Shown here: piece by piece, positions 1 to 7,845 of the stretch
Position numbering within the stretch: the first letter of the stretch is position 1
How the letters are laid out: each line of letters begins with the position of its first letter
Assembly: GCF_013177735.1 (NCBI RefSeq)
Contig: NZ_WOEZ01000134.1
Coordinates: 1 to 60,522, forward strand
Source of the DNA: Paraburkholderia elongata
GTDB lineage: Bacteria > Pseudomonadota > Gammaproteobacteria > Burkholderiales > Burkholderiaceae
Direction of reading: 5' to 3'
DNA: 60,522 nucleotides
Program-made: the position numbers and the translations under genes
The notes under the pieces: generated by a model
The model's input: only the letters and a program-made list of their open reading frames with translations
Databases searched by the model: none
What the model was told of the DNA's origin: nothing

Positions 1-1112
1 GTCCACTCCCCGCCTTCCTCCCGAGCTTCGGCCCCCACCCGCAACGTCCCGGAAGGATGTCCAAACCGCACCGCATCCCGCGCCCCACCACCCGCAGCGA
101 GATTCACCAACGTGCCTGAAATCGCCGCCGCCGTACCAATCGCCACAGCAGCCGTCCCCATCATCGCGTGATGCAGCTTACCCATCGACATTGCCCGCAC
201 CAGCAGATCGACGTCACTCGCGGCAACACGCTTGCCACTAGAAGCAACGTAGTCGGCAGGCTTGGCGACAAAAGCAACCTTCGGCGTATGCTGCCGCGTC
301 GCGATCTCATCGATATTTTTGATGAGGCCCATACGCACCGCACCATGTGCGCGAATGGTTTCGAACATCGCCAGCGCCTTATCGTCGCTATTGATGGCGT
401 CCTGTAGTTCGGTGCCCTTATAACCGATTGCTTCCGCATCCACGAAAATGGTCGGGATACCGGCATTGATCATCGTCGCCTTCAGCGTACCGACACCCGG
501 CACTTCGAGGTCATCGACCAGCTTCCCCGTGGGGAACATCGCGCCGCCCGCACCCTCTTCTTCTGCAGCCGGGTCCATAAACTCGAGCTGAACCTCTGCA
601 GCCGGAAAGGTCACACCGTCGAGTTCAAAGTCCCCAGTTTCCTGCACGGCGCCATTGGTAATAGGCACATGCCCGATGATCGTCTTGCCGATATTCGCCT
701 GCCAGATGCGCACAATAGCCACACCGTTCTGCGGAATCCGGCTCGCATCGACGAAACCTGCGCTAATTGCAAACGGCCCCACCGCAGCAGAGAGATTGCC
801 GCAATTGCCACTCCAATCGACGAAAGCCTTGTCGATAGAAACCTGCCCGAACAGGTAATCCACGTCATGATCCGGCTTGCTGCTCTTCGCGATGATGACC
901 GTCTTGCTCGTGCTGGAAGTCGCGCCGCCCATACCGTCGATCTGCTTGCCATACGGGTCTGGGCTGCCGATCACACGCATCAGCAACGCGTCACGCGCAG
1001 CGCCCGGAACCTGGGCCGCCTCCGGCAAATCCTGCAGCCGAAAGAACACGCCTTTGCTGGTACCGCCGCGCATGTACGTCGCTGGAATCTTGATCTGAGG
1101 TTTGTGGGCCAT
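1..1112 (-). CDS. prpF: 2-methylaconitate isomerase PrpF, 3' end beyond the window
   Basis: Isomerises the AcnD product so that it can be converted to 2-methylisocitrate in the methylcitrate cycle of propionate catabolism; a cytoplasmic PrpF-family (diaminopimelate-epimerase-like) protein. The start MAHKPQIKIPATYMRGGTSK carries the RGGTSKG signature of the family near residue 16. About 370 codons are visible; the usual length is about 395, so only the last few dozen codons are missing past base 1. It lies 35 bp downstream of acnD on the same strand and is probably co-transcribed with it. The acnD-prpF pairing is the well-known replacement for PrpD and supports the call strongly. No frameshift is visible in the part present. 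Confidence 0.93.
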   Translation of the reverse strand, partial: MAHKPQIKIPATYMRGGTSKGVFFRLQDLPEAAQVPGAARDALLMRVIGSPDPYGKQIDGMGGATSSTSKTVIIAKSSKPDHDVDYLFGQVSIDKAFVDWSGNCGNLSAAVGPFAISAGFVDASRIPQNGVAIVRIWQANIGKTIIGHVPITNGAVQETGDFELDGVTFPAAEVQLEFMDPAAEEEGAGGAMFPTGKLVDDLEVPGVGTLKATMINAGIPTIFVDAEAIGYKGTELQDAINSDDKALAMFETIRAHGAVRMGLIKNIDEIATRQHTPKVAFVAKPADYVASSGKRVAASDVDLLVRAMSMGKLHHAMMGTAAVAIGTAAAISGTLVNLAAGGGARDAVRFGHPSGTLRVGAEAREEGGEW

Positions 1113-1147
1113 AAAAGTAGTGTCCTGATGAGAGAAGCTTAAAAGCC

Positions 1148-3745
1148 TTAAGCCGCAGCCTTCGTCGATTCAAGAAAGTCCTGCGCAAAACGTTGCAACA
1201 CGCCGCCGGCTTCGTAGATGGAAACCTCTTCCGCGGTGTCCAGGCGGCACGTCACCGGCACCTCCACGCTCTCACCGCTCTTGCGATGAATCACGAGCGT
1301 GAGGTCGGAGCGCGGCTTGCGTTCGCCGATCACGTCGAAGGTTTCGGTGCCGTCGATAGCGAGCGTGAGACGATTCACACCAGGTTTGAATTCCAGCGGC
1401 AACACGCCCATGCCCACCAGATTCGTGCGGTGAATCCGCTCGAATCCTTCCGCAACAATCGCCTCCGCGCCGGCAAGACGCACGCCCTTCGCCGCCCAGT
1501 CACGCGACGAACCCTGACCGTAGTCCGCCCCGGCAATCACGATCAGCGGTTGCTTGCGCTCCATGTAGGTTTCGATCGCTTCCCACATGCGCGTCACCTT
1601 GCCCTCAGGCTCGATGCGGGCCAACGAACCCGCCTTCACCTTGCCGTCTTCCAGCACCATTTCGTTCTTCAGCGTCGGATTCGCGAAGGTGGCACGCTGC
1701 GCGGTCAGGTGATCGCCACGGTGGGTTGCGTACGAATTGAAGTCCTCTTCCGGCAAGCCCATTTTGGCAAGGTACTCACCCGACGCGCTGTCAGCCAGAA
1801 TCGCATTCGACGGCGAAAGGTGGTCGGTCGTGATGTTGTCGCCCAGCACGGCCAGCGGACGCATGCCCTTGAGTGTGCGCTCACCGGCAAGCGCGCCTTC
1901 CCAATACGGCGGACGGCGGATATAAGTACTCGTCGGACGCCAGTCATACAGCGGATCAGCCTTCTCACCGGTATCGACAGACACAGCGAACATCGGCTCA
2001 TACACCTTGCGGAACTGTTCCGGCTTCACGCTCGAAGCGACGATCGCGTCGATCTCTTCATCCGACGGCCAGATGTCCTTTAGCTTGATCGCATTGCCGT
2101 CAGCGTCGACGCCAAGCACATCCTTCTCGATATCGAAGCGAATCGTGCCCGCAATCGCGTAGGCCACCACCAGCGGCGGCGACGCCAAAAAGGCCTGCTT
2201 CGCATACGGATGAATACGGCCGTCGAAGTTACGGTTACCGGACAGCACAGCCGTCGCATACAGATCGCGATCGACGATTTCCTTCTGGATCATCGGATCC
2301 AACGCACCCGACATGCCATTGCACGACGTGCACGCATACGCGACCACGCCGAAGCCCAGTTGCTCCAGTTCCGGCAACAGGCCCGCCTCTTCCAGATACA
2401 GCGTGACCGCCTTCGACCCCGGCGCGAGCGAAGTCTTCGCCCACGGCTTGCGGGTCAATCCGAGTCGATTGGCATTACGCGCCAGCAAACCGGCGGCGAT
2501 CATGTTGCGCGGGTTGTTGGTGTTCGTGCAGCTCGTGATCGCAGCGATGATCACCGCGCCGTCCGGCATCAGGCCCGGCTCGTTCTCCACCTTGCCGCTG
2601 ATACCGCGCGCGGCCAGCTCAGAAACCGGCAAACGACGATGCGGATTCGACGGACCCGCCAGCGTGCGCACCACGGTAGACAGATCGAACGTCAGCACGC
2701 GCTCATACTCGGCATGCTTCAGCGTATCGCCCCACAGGCCGGTTTCCTTCGCATAGGTCTCGACCAGCTTGACGAGTTCGTCGTCGCGGCCGGTGAGTTT
2801 GAGGTACTTGATGGTCTGCTCGTCGATGTAGAACATCGCCGCCGTCGCGCCGAATTCGGGCGCCATGTTGGCGATGGTCGCGCGATCGCCGAGCGTCAGG
2901 TTGGCCGTGCCTGCTCCGTAGAACTCGAGGTACGCGCCGACCACTTTTTCTTTGCGCAAGAATTCGGTCAGCGAGAGCACGACGTCGGTCGCGGTAATGC
3001 CCTCAGCCGGCTTGCCCGTGAGCTCAACACCGACGATATCCGGCAGGCGCATATATGACGCGCGGCCCAGCATCACGCTTTCCGCTTCGAGACCACCCAC
3101 GCCGATGGCGATCACGCCGAGCGCATCCACCATCGGCGTATGCGAGTCGGTGCCGACGAGCGTATCGGGGAAGGCCACGCCGTCTTTCACCTGCACCACC
3201 GGGCTCATGCGCTCGAGGTTGATCTGATGCAGGATGCCGTTGCCCGGCGGAATCACGTCGACGTTCTTAAACGCGCGCTTGGTCCAGTTGATGAAGTCGA
3301 AGCGGTCTTCATTGCGGCGATCTTCAATGGCGCGGTTCTTCGCGAACGCATCCGGATCGAAACCGCCGCACTCGACGGCAAGCGAGTGATCCACTACGAG
3401 CTGCGTCGGCACGACCGGGTTGACCATCGCCGGATCGCCGCCTTGCGCGGCAATCGCATCGCGCAGGCCGGCGAGGTCGACCAAAGCGGTCTGACCGAGA
3501 ATGTCATGGCACACCACGCGCGCCGGGAACCACGGAAAATCCAGCTCGCGCTTGCGTTCGATGATCTGCTTGAGCGACGCAGTGAGCGTCACCGGATCGC
3601 AGCGGCGCACGAGGTTTTCGGCCAGCACGCGCGAGGTGTACGGCAGCTTGTCATAGGCGCCGGGCTGGATCGCATCGACGGCGGCACGCGTGTCGAAGAA
3701 ATCCAGTTGGGTGCCGGGAAGGCGTTTGCGGTTGGCAGTATTCAT
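1148..3745 (-). CDS. acnD: Fe/S-dependent 2-methylisocitrate dehydratase AcnD
   Basis: Aconitase-family enzyme of 865 residues that dehydrates 2-methylcitrate in the cytoplasmic methylcitrate cycle. The N-terminus (MNTANRKRLPGTQLDFFDTR) matches AcnD rather than AcnA. The [4Fe-4S] ligands are visible in TSCTNTNNP and in YACTSCNG, and the C-terminal swivel domain contains the GSSRDWAAKG motif. Length is normal for AcnD. It lies downstream of prpC but is separated from it by 314 bp that include a strong intrinsic terminator, so it probably has its own promoter or depends on read-through. prpF follows 35 bp later. The start codon is preceded by only a weak Shine-Dalgarno sequence. Confidence 0.95.
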   Translation of the reverse strand: MNTANRKRLPGTQLDFFDTRAAVDAIQPGAYDKLPYTSRVLAENLVRRCDPVTLTASLKQIIERKRELDFPWFPARVVCHDILGQTALVDLAGLRDAIAAQGGDPAMVNPVVPTQLVVDHSLAVECGGFDPDAFAKNRAIEDRRNEDRFDFINWTKRAFKNVDVIPPGNGILHQINLERMSPVVQVKDGVAFPDTLVGTDSHTPMVDALGVIAIGVGGLEAESVMLGRASYMRLPDIVGVELTGKPAEGITATDVVLSLTEFLRKEKVVGAYLEFYGAGTANLTLGDRATIANMAPEFGATAAMFYIDEQTIKYLKLTGRDDELVKLVETYAKETGLWGDTLKHAEYERVLTFDLSTVVRTLAGPSNPHRRLPVSELAARGISGKVENEPGLMPDGAVIIAAITSCTNTNNPRNMIAAGLLARNANRLGLTRKPWAKTSLAPGSKAVTLYLEEAGLLPELEQLGFGVVAYACTSCNGMSGALDPMIQKEIVDRDLYATAVLSGNRNFDGRIHPYAKQAFLASPPLVVAYAIAGTIRFDIEKDVLGVDADGNAIKLKDIWPSDEEIDAIVASSVKPEQFRKVYEPMFAVSVDTGEKADPLYDWRPTSTYIRRPPYWEGALAGERTLKGMRPLAVLGDNITTDHLSPSNAILADSASGEYLAKMGLPEEDFNSYATHRGDHLTAQRATFANPTLKNEMVLEDGKVKAGSLARIEPEGKVTRMWEAIETYMERKQPLIVIAGADYGQGSSRDWAAKGVRLAGAEAIVAEGFERIHRTNLVGMGVLPLEFKPGVNRLTLAIDGTETFDVIGERKPRSDLTLVIHRKSGESVEVPVTCRLDTAEEVSIYEAGGVLQRFAQDFLESTKAAA

Positions 3746-4059
3746 GGCGTAGGGGACAAAACAATAATGATCCGGGGACGATGGCGGCAGCCGTGCTTCA
3801 GAATCCGCTGCCCCTCTTTCAAGCGGCGCAACCCTTGCGTGTCAATCGGACAATCTGTGTAGTTTAGCTCGCGGTGGCGCGCCGACTTGCCGTGTGTTTC
3901 GTTGATGCGTCGCACAACGCACCGCGCAATGCACCGCAACGCGCGCTGCAAAAAAACAGCCTTGGCTCGGGGTTCCAGCGAGCCAAGGCCCAAACTTCAT
4001 TACGTCGCGCTCATGAGACGCAATGGAGGAGAAACGCTTGCGGCTTTGCGCTTACACCC
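3746..4059. other. acnD-prpC intergenic region
   Basis: This 314-bp gap lies between two minus-strand genes of one pathway. It holds the strong terminator described separately at 3951-3989 and, nearer acnD, about 200 bp in which I see no gene. A minus-strand TTGACA occurs at 3840-3845, but no good -10 element follows at the right spacing, so no acnD promoter is called. Candidate reading frames crossing the gap lack coding character. Confidence 0.5.
3951..3989 (-). terminator. Intrinsic terminator after prpC
   Basis: On the minus strand a perfect 11-bp stem (GCCTTGGCTCG at 3989-3979 pairing with CGAGCCAAGGC at 3969-3959) with a 9-nt loop is followed by TG and a run of seven T (3956-3950). It sits 71 bp past the prpC stop codon and about 205 bp before the acnD start. 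This is a textbook Rho-independent terminator placed inside what is usually a single prp operon. Confidence 0.9.
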
Positions 4060-5229
4060 TTACACGCGCTTGGCGAGCGGCACGAACGGCAGATCGTCGG
4101 GACCGGTGTAATTCGCGCTCGGACGGATGATCTTGTTGTCGATCCGCTGCTCGATAATGTGCGCGCTCCAGCCTGCCGTACGGGCGATCACGAAGAGCGG
4201 CGTGAACATCGCTGTGGGCACGCCCATCATGTGATACGAGACCGCGCTGAACCAGTCGAGATTCGGGAACATCTTCTTCACATCTGCCATCACTGTTTCA
4301 AGTCGCTCGGCGATGTTGAACAGCTTCAGGTTGCCCGCCTCCTTCGAGAGCTTCTTCGCGACTTCCTTGATGACCTTGTTACGCGGGTCGGAGATCGTGT
4401 ACACCGGGTGACCGAAACCGATCACCACTTCCTTGTTTTCGACGCGCTTGCGGATATCGGCTTCGGCTTCGTCAGGCGTCTGATAGCGCGACTGGATTTC
4501 AAACGCGGCTTCGTTGGCGCCGCCGTGCTTCGGACCGCGCAGTGCGCCGATCGCGCCGGTGATCGCCGAGTAGATGTCCGAGCCCGTGCCCGCGATCACG
4601 CGGCCGGTGAAGGTCGACGCGTTGAATTCGTGCTCGGCATACAGGTTCAGCGACACATGCATTGCATCGACCCATTCTTTCGACGGTTCCACCCCGTGCA
4701 GCAAATGCAGGAAGTGACCGCCGATCGAATCGTCGTCCGTTTCGACTTCGATACGCTTGCCGTTGTGCGAGTAGTGGTACCAGTACAGCAGCATCGAACC
4801 GAGCGAGGCCATCAGCTTGTCGGCGATATCACGTGCGCCTGGCAGGTTGTGGTCGTCCTTCTCGGGCAGCACGGTGCCGAGCACCGATACGCCGGTGCGC
4901 ATCACGTCCATCGGGTGAGCGGCGGCCGGAATCCATTCCAGCGCGGCTTTAACGTTCGCGGGCAGACCACGCAGCGCCTTGAGCTTGGTCTTGTAGGCGG
5001 TCAGTTCGGCTTGCGTCGGCAGCTTTTCGTGGACCAGCAGATAAGCGATCTCTTCGAATTCGCATGCGCCGGCGATGTCGAGAATGTCGTAGCCGCGGTA
5101 GTGCAAATCGTTGCCGGTCTTGCCGACCGTGCACAGCGCGGTGTTGCCCGCCGTCACGCCGGACAGGGCGACGGATTTCTTCGGTTTGAAGGCGCCTGCG
5201 TTCGGCGTGCTGTTATCGGCTTCACTCAT
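4060..5229 (-). CDS. prpC: 2-methylcitrate synthase PrpC
   Basis: Condenses propionyl-CoA with oxaloacetate to 2-methylcitrate, the entry step of the methylcitrate cycle. The 389-residue citrate-synthase fold protein carries the expected active-site segments HGGANEAAFE and GFGHPVYTISDPRN. The start MSEADNST is chosen because GGAGAAG lies just upstream of this ATG; an in-frame ATG 39 bp further up lacks such a site. It is the first gene after the sigma-54 promoter at 5333-5348 and is divergent from prpR. Citrate synthase proper is less likely given the acnD/prpF/prpR context. No prpB follows or precedes it. Confidence 0.94.
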   Translation of the reverse strand: MSEADNSTPNAGAFKPKKSVALSGVTAGNTALCTVGKTGNDLHYRGYDILDIAGACEFEEIAYLLVHEKLPTQAELTAYKTKLKALRGLPANVKAALEWIPAAAHPMDVMRTGVSVLGTVLPEKDDHNLPGARDIADKLMASLGSMLLYWYHYSHNGKRIEVETDDDSIGGHFLHLLHGVEPSKEWVDAMHVSLNLYAEHEFNASTFTGRVIAGTGSDIYSAITGAIGALRGPKHGGANEAAFEIQSRYQTPDEAEADIRKRVENKEVVIGFGHPVYTISDPRNKVIKEVAKKLSKEAGNLKLFNIAERLETVMADVKKMFPNLDWFSAVSYHMMGVPTAMFTPLFVIARTAGWSAHIIEQRIDNKIIRPSANYTGPDDLPFVPLAKRV

Positions 5230-5332
5230 AATTTCTTCTCCAACTGCGGGGTTGCGTTCGTGCGGCAATCAGCGCGCCGAGCTTGTCTTTCAGGGTTTCA
5301 ATGCGGTGACCGGTGAAAACGGAGACTCATAA

Positions 5333-5348
5333 CGCAAAGAATGGGCCA
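5333..5348 (-). promoter_or_regulatory. Sigma-54 (-24/-12) promoter for prpC
   Basis: On the minus strand the sequence TGGCCCATTCTTTGCG has the invariant GG and GC dinucleotides separated by exactly 10 nt, as required for sigma-54. It ends about 104 bp before the prpC start. The divergent gene encodes the sigma-54 activator PrpR, and a palindrome array lies 66-98 bp upstream of it, which is the expected enhancer arrangement. Confidence 0.75.
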
Positions 5349-5413
5349 TGCGGAACATGAACCGCTAAGTGCCTGATTTAACAAAAAATCATCTCCTGGC
5401 CACACTGCCGACC

Positions 5414-5446
5414 GATTTCATAAGTGAAATCGCGAATTTCAAATTC
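5414..5446. promoter_or_regulatory. Palindrome array, probable PrpR enhancer sites
   Basis: Three overlapping inverted repeats share the half-site ATTTCA/TGAAAT: GATTTCA-TAAG-TGAAATC (5414-5431, perfect), TGAAAT-N5-ATTTCA (5425-5441) and GAATTTCAAATTC (5434-5446, perfect around the central C). They lie between prpC and prpR, upstream of the sigma-54 promoter. The repeats are seen directly; binding by PrpR is inferred from position. The array may also serve autoregulation of prpR. Confidence 0.65.
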
Positions 5447-5519
5447 GAAAACGACAGGTGCATAATGGGCGGGCTTCTCATCCTTCCCGCCCCTTTCTCC
5501 AGACAACGAGCCACCCGCC

Positions 5520-7490
5520 GTGAGCACGCCCCCCTTCGACCCTGCGCAGCGCCCCCGCATCTGGGCCGTCAGCATCAGCCGGCTGCGCGATCTGTTCTTC
5601 GACATCGCCGGCGAGTACGTTGAACGCGCCGATCTGCGCATCGTCTCGCATGGCTTCGAAGACGCCGTGCATGAGGTCGACGTAGTCGGCACCGGGCGTC
5701 CGGACGTCGTGATTGCCGGTGGCTCCAACGGCGCGTATCTGAAAACGCGCGTCAGCGTACCGGTCGTGCTGATCAACCCAACCGGTTTCGACGTCATGCA
5801 CGCGCTCGCGCGAGCGCGGCGTGACGGCGCGAAGGTCGCGCTCGTCACGCACGGCGACACGCCTGACGAAGTGCGCCGCTTCACCACCGCGTACGGCATC
5901 GACGTGACGTTCGCTTCGTATCAGTCGGCTCAGGATGCGGAGAGTGTCGTGCTCGATCTGCGCGATCGAGGCATCGACGTCGTGGTCGGCCCGGGGCTCG
6001 TCACCGATCTTGCGGCGAACGCCGGCATGGGCGCGGTGTTTCTGTACTCACGCGCGTCCGTACGTGCCGCGTTCGATACCGCACTCGAAGTCGCGCAGGC
6101 CACCCGCCGCGAAACGATTCGCCGTCAACGGCTCGACAATCTGCTGCAGCATCTGCGCGACGGCGTCGTCGCGCTCGATGCGCAAGGGTGCGTCGAAGCG
6201 ATGAACCAGCGCCTTGCCAGCGTGCTCGGCATCGACGCGGCACAGGCAGTGGGCCGCGAGTTGCTCGACCTCGCGCCGGATCTCGCAGGCAGCTTGCCGG
6301 ACTCGGACGGCGACACGTTCTGCACCGTGCGTGGTGCGAGCTACGTCGTACATCGCGGGCCCTTGGCGAGCAGCAGTTCGGCGTCAGGCACCGTGCTGAC
6401 GTTTCAGGAATCGCGCGCGGTCGAACGACTCGACCGCACCTTGCGCTCGCGGCAGCGCGTGCAGCAGTTCAGCGCGCGTTACCAGCTTGGCGATATCGTC
6501 GGCGCATCCGATTCGATCGAACGGGTCCGCACGCTCGTGCAGCGCTACGCCAAATCGGACGCCACCGTGCTGATTCTCGGCGAAAGCGGCACCGGCAAGG
6601 AGATGGTCGCGCAGAGCATGCATCAGCTGAGCGCGCGGCGTGATTTCGCCTTCGTCGCCATCAATTGCGGCGCGTTTCCTGAGGCATTGCTCGAGAGCGA
6701 GTTGTTCGGTTATGAGGAAGGCGCGTTCACGGGTGCACGCAAAGGCGGCAAGGCGGGGCTGATCGAAGTGGCGCACCGCGGCACGTTGTTTCTCGACGAA
6801 ATCGCCGAGATGCCGTTGTCGTTGCAAAGTCGGCTATTGCGTGTGCTGCAGGAGCGCGAAGTCGTGCGGCTCGGTTCGACGGAGCCGACACGAGTGGACA
6901 TCCGGGTCGTCGCGGCAACCCATCGCGCGTTGACCGAGGGCATCGAGGCGGGCAGCTTCCGCGCGGATCTGTACTACCGGCTCAACATTCTGAGCATCGC
7001 CCTGCCGCCGCTGCGCGAGCGGCCCACCGATCTGCTGCCGCTCGCGGCGGAACTGCTGCTGCAGGCGGCGTCGCGTGAGCCGAGGCTGGCGGCCCGGCTG
7101 CCCGATGCGGATGCGACCAAGCGCGTCCTCGCTAGTCTCAGCGAGCCGCTAAAGCGTTACACGTGGCCCGGCAACGTGCGTGAATTGCAGAACGTGATCG
7201 AACGGATTGCGGTTGAACTGGCAGACGCGGATACGGACACGAACCCAAACGGCGCGACAAAAACCGTCTTCACACGCGAGGTACTGCGCACCGTCGCACC
7301 TGAAATCTTCGAGCAACCCCGCGTGCTCGCGAAGAAAGCGGCGCTAACGTTACGCGAGCGCAGCCGTCACGTGGAAGCAGACGAAATCCGCGCCGCTCTC
7401 GCCGCATGCGACGGCGATCGCGATGCAGTTTGCCAGGCACTCGGCATCAGCAAGACGACCTTATGGCGGAAGCTGAACGCGGCGCAGTAG
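5520..7490 (+). CDS. prpR: Propionate catabolism activator PrpR (sigma-54 dependent)
   Basis: Enhancer-binding protein of 656 residues that activates the prp genes in response to a methylcitrate-cycle intermediate. Domain order: PrpR_N sensing domain (about 10-190), a PAS-like segment (about 205-310), an AAA+ domain with Walker A GESGTGKE (354-361) and the sigma-54 contact motif GAFTGA (401-406), then a Fis-type HTH (about 615-655). The start is GTG (MSTPPFDP), giving a normal family length. It is divergent from prpC. Its last 44 bp overlap, antisense, the 3' end of the small araC-type gene at 7447-7845. Confidence 0.94.
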   Translation: MSTPPFDPAQRPRIWAVSISRLRDLFFDIAGEYVERADLRIVSHGFEDAVHEVDVVGTGRPDVVIAGGSNGAYLKTRVSVPVVLINPTGFDVMHALARARRDGAKVALVTHGDTPDEVRRFTTAYGIDVTFASYQSAQDAESVVLDLRDRGIDVVVGPGLVTDLAANAGMGAVFLYSRASVRAAFDTALEVAQATRRETIRRQRLDNLLQHLRDGVVALDAQGCVEAMNQRLASVLGIDAAQAVGRELLDLAPDLAGSLPDSDGDTFCTVRGASYVVHRGPLASSSSASGTVLTFQESRAVERLDRTLRSRQRVQQFSARYQLGDIVGASDSIERVRTLVQRYAKSDATVLILGESGTGKEMVAQSMHQLSARRDFAFVAINCGAFPEALLESELFGYEEGAFTGARKGGKAGLIEVAHRGTLFLDEIAEMPLSLQSRLLRVLQEREVVRLGSTEPTRVDIRVVAATHRALTEGIEAGSFRADLYYRLNILSIALPPLRERPTDLLPLAAELLLQAASREPRLAARLPDADATKRVLASLSEPLKRYTWPGNVRELQNVIERIAVELADADTDTNPNGATKTVFTREVLRTVAPEIFEQPRVLAKKAALTLRERSRHVEADEIRAALAACDGDRDAVCQALGISKTTLWRKLNAAQ

Positions 7491-7845
7491 CCTGAACCAC
7501 GCTACTGTGTTCCGCCGCATTCGCTCCGGCGCGCGCAATGAACATGCTGGGCGTCATCCCGCAGCATCGTTTGAAATGCCTACCAAAGTGGCTTTGATCG
7601 AAAAATCCCACCTCAGTGGCGACGACCGATCCCGGCACGCCTTCGAGCAACAAGGTTTGCGCCCGCTGAATCCGCAGCCCGCACAGATAGCGATACGGCG
7701 ATGAACCGTACTGCTGACGAAACACCGTCGCGAAGCGCGACACGCTGAGCGCGGACAACGCGGCGAGTTGCGCGAGCGTCACCGGTTCGTCGAAATGGGC
7801 TTCGATAAACGCCCTTGCGGCGTTGAGGCTGATGGACTGTTTCAT
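7447..7845 (-). CDS. DNA-binding-domain-only AraC-family protein
   Basis: A 132-residue protein that is essentially one AraC/XylS DNA-binding domain (about residues 5-105) with both helix-turn-helix segments, for example TLAQLAALSALSVSRFATVF and VATEVGFFDQSHFGRHFKR. There is no N-terminal sensor or dimerisation domain; typical family members have about 280-330 residues. Its ATG overlaps the stop of the upstream FAD oxidoreductase (ATGA), so it is the last gene of that operon and probably translationally coupled. The 3' end runs 44 bp into prpR antisense. It could be a small autonomous regulator or a remnant of a larger gene; the intact HTH and the coupling favour a working protein. Confidence 0.75.
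   Translation of the reverse strand: MKQSISLNAARAFIEAHFDEPVTLAQLAALSALSVSRFATVFRQQYGSSPYRYLCGLRIQRAQTLLLEGVPGSVVATEVGFFDQSHFGRHFKRCCGMTPSMFIARAGANAAEHSSVVQATAPRSASAIRSSC

Noticed and set aside
1193..3058. Long plus-strand open frames opposite acnD
   Set aside because: They are antisense to a clear AcnD gene, rich in Arg/His/Ala as expected from reverse-frame translation of high-GC DNA, and match no family.
3874..5316. Plus-strand frame of 480 codons opposite prpC
   Set aside because: Antisense to prpC, crosses the prpC terminator and has no domain.
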